Below, piece after piece: positions 63,216 through 64,000 of a DNA stretch of 64,000 bases (positions are counted from its first letter, which is position 1; each line of letters begins with the position of its first letter). Origin of the DNA: Roseburia porci (GTDB lineage Bacteria > Bacillota > Clostridia > Lachnospirales > Lachnospiraceae); NCBI RefSeq assembly GCF_009695765.1, contig NZ_VUNI01000017.1, positions 1 through 64,000 on the forward strand. Reading direction: 5' to 3'. The notes below the pieces were generated by a model. The model searched no databases. It was not told where the DNA came from and saw only the letters and a list, made by a program, of their open reading frames with translations. The translations under genes and the position numbers were made by a program.

Positions 63216-64000
63216 ATGAAAGATAGGCTGAAAGAGATTACATACAGACTTGATTCGAATTTTTTTATCATGGTAATCAGACACGGGCTCACGATGATGA
63301 TTCCCTTTGTGCTGACGGGCGGGATAGCAAATGCCCTATTGAATTTACCTGTTCAGGAGTATCAGAATATCATAAAGGATACATTTTGGGTTCATTTGTT
63401 CAATGTGCTATATGTGGGAACTTTTGGATTGTTTTCCATGGCTATGTTGATCGCCCTAAGCTGCAGCTACAGCATGGAACGTAATATGCCGGTTGATAAG
63501 ACGATATTATATGTGATTGTTTCAATTGGAGCTTATGGCGTACAGTTTTATAATGCGGATGGTGGGTATCATACGGAAATGCTGGATGTGAGAGGCTGTT
63601 TTTTTGCAATTTTAACTGCGCTTGTTTCATGCATTTTAATGGAAAAACTGCAAAAAATACAGCTGCTTAGTTTTCAGGAGCAGACAAATAAGATGGAAGG
63701 GATTACCACAGTTGCAATTAGCGCTGTTATTCCGGCAATTATCGTTATACTTGTCTTTGCCTGCAGTACCCAGTGCCTTTTAAAGGTTTTTGATGTCTCA
63801 TCCATATATGAATTGCTATCAGGTGCGATGTGCAGACTCTTTGATTATGTAGACAGCGAATTCCTGACGGGGTTGTTATATACATTTTTACTGCACTTTA
63901 TGTGGATTTTTGGATTGCATGGCAGCCATATATTAGAGCCTGTTGCCACGACATCTTTTTTGATTGGCAGATCAGGTGATATTTTTAGCAAAAGCTTCTT
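63216..64000 (+). CDS. PTS EIIC-like membrane protein, N-terminal part (cut by window edge)
   Basis: From ATG 63216 (GAGGGG 7 bases upstream) the frame is open for 261 codons to the edge. It begins MKDRLKEITYRLDSNFFIMV, then IRHGLTMMIPFVLTGGIANA, several further membrane segments, and WIFGLHGSHILEPVATTSFL. The latter two match the cellobiose/lactose-type EIIC fold (IRxGhxxhIPhhhxGS and W.FGhHG). In Lachnospiraceae such EIIC-like domains occur both as sugar permeases and fused to c-di-GMP EAL/GGDEF domains; the missing C-terminus decides which. The divergence of the membrane part leaves both possible. Confidence 0.8.
   Translation, partial: MKDRLKEITYRLDSNFFIMVIRHGLTMMIPFVLTGGIANALLNLPVQEYQNIIKDTFWVHLFNVLYVGTFGLFSMAMLIALSCSYSMERNMPVDKTILYVIVSIGAYGVQFYNADGGYHTEMLDVRGCFFAILTALVSCILMEKLQKIQLLSFQEQTNKMEGITTVAISAVIPAIIVILVFACSTQCLLKVFDVSSIYELLSGAMCRLFDYVDSEFLTGLLYTFLLHFMWIFGLHGSHILEPVATTSFLIGRSGDIFSKSF

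Overview
The window reads as a stretch of chromosome from a low-GC Gram-positive, spore-former-lineage anaerobe, most likely a gut Lachnospiraceae (Blautia/Dorea/Coprococcus-like; I cannot name a species). The pointers are Spo0A, strong AGGAGG ribosome binding sites, TTGACA/TATAAT promoters, the Era-YqzL-RecO order, pyruvate phosphate dikinase, a NifU-like/GGGtGRT pair and a potRABCD operon. Almost all of it is ordinary core chromosome. The accessory-looking parts are the left edge (an IS transposase fragment) and about 43.9-47.7 kb (GntR/ABC island, HicAB, antitoxin remnant, repeats, tRNA-Thr).

Layout. 0-8.4 kb: IS1182-like transposase start (minus, cut by the edge), then leuB-ilvD-ilvB (branched-chain amino acids), serC-serA (serine) behind a candidate Rex operator, and an MscS channel. 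8.5-16 kb: cold-shock protein, M16C zinc peptidase, era-yqzL-recO, an acidic-tailed lipoprotein and glyS. 16.1-22.7 kb: a five-gene tetrapyrrole operon that runs from glutamyl-tRNA to sirohydrochlorin. Its last gene is a HemC-CobA-HemD triple fusion. 22.9-28 kb: ppdK, a divergent small leader-bearing protein, and amt-glnK behind a leader hairpin. 28.1-38.3 kb: a membrane diguanylate cyclase, a heterodimeric ABC exporter, a large unrecognised membrane protein, spo0A and glgA. 38.4-43.7 kb (minus strand): a DUF5688-like protein and a polyamine uptake operon headed by its XRE-cupin regulator.

43.9-47.7 kb: a YtrA-type GntR regulator with an ABC ATPase and two membrane proteins, then HicA-HicB with a consensus promoter and a palindrome around the -10, a decayed HicB-like fragment, four TTTGGATAA repeats and tRNA-Thr(CGU). 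47.8-55.3 kb: lysophospholipid acyltransferase, SGNH esterase, small membrane protein, HD phosphohydrolase, CgeB-like glycosyltransferase, queH-argH and asd. 55.4-64 kb: an ATPase/DUF234-like protein with both catalytic motifs eroded, immediately upstream of a topoisomerase III with five C-terminal zinc-ribbon modules; a left-handed beta-helix transferase; the NifU-like/GGGtGRT pair; and the start of a PTS EIIC-like membrane protein cut by the right edge.

No CRISPR array, rRNA, prophage or complete mobile element is visible. The least understood items are the NifU-like/GGGtGRT pair, the degenerate ATPase-TopB pair, the YEKP-leader protein and the repeat array beside tRNA-Thr. All functional statements rest on motif recognition by eye; no database search was run.
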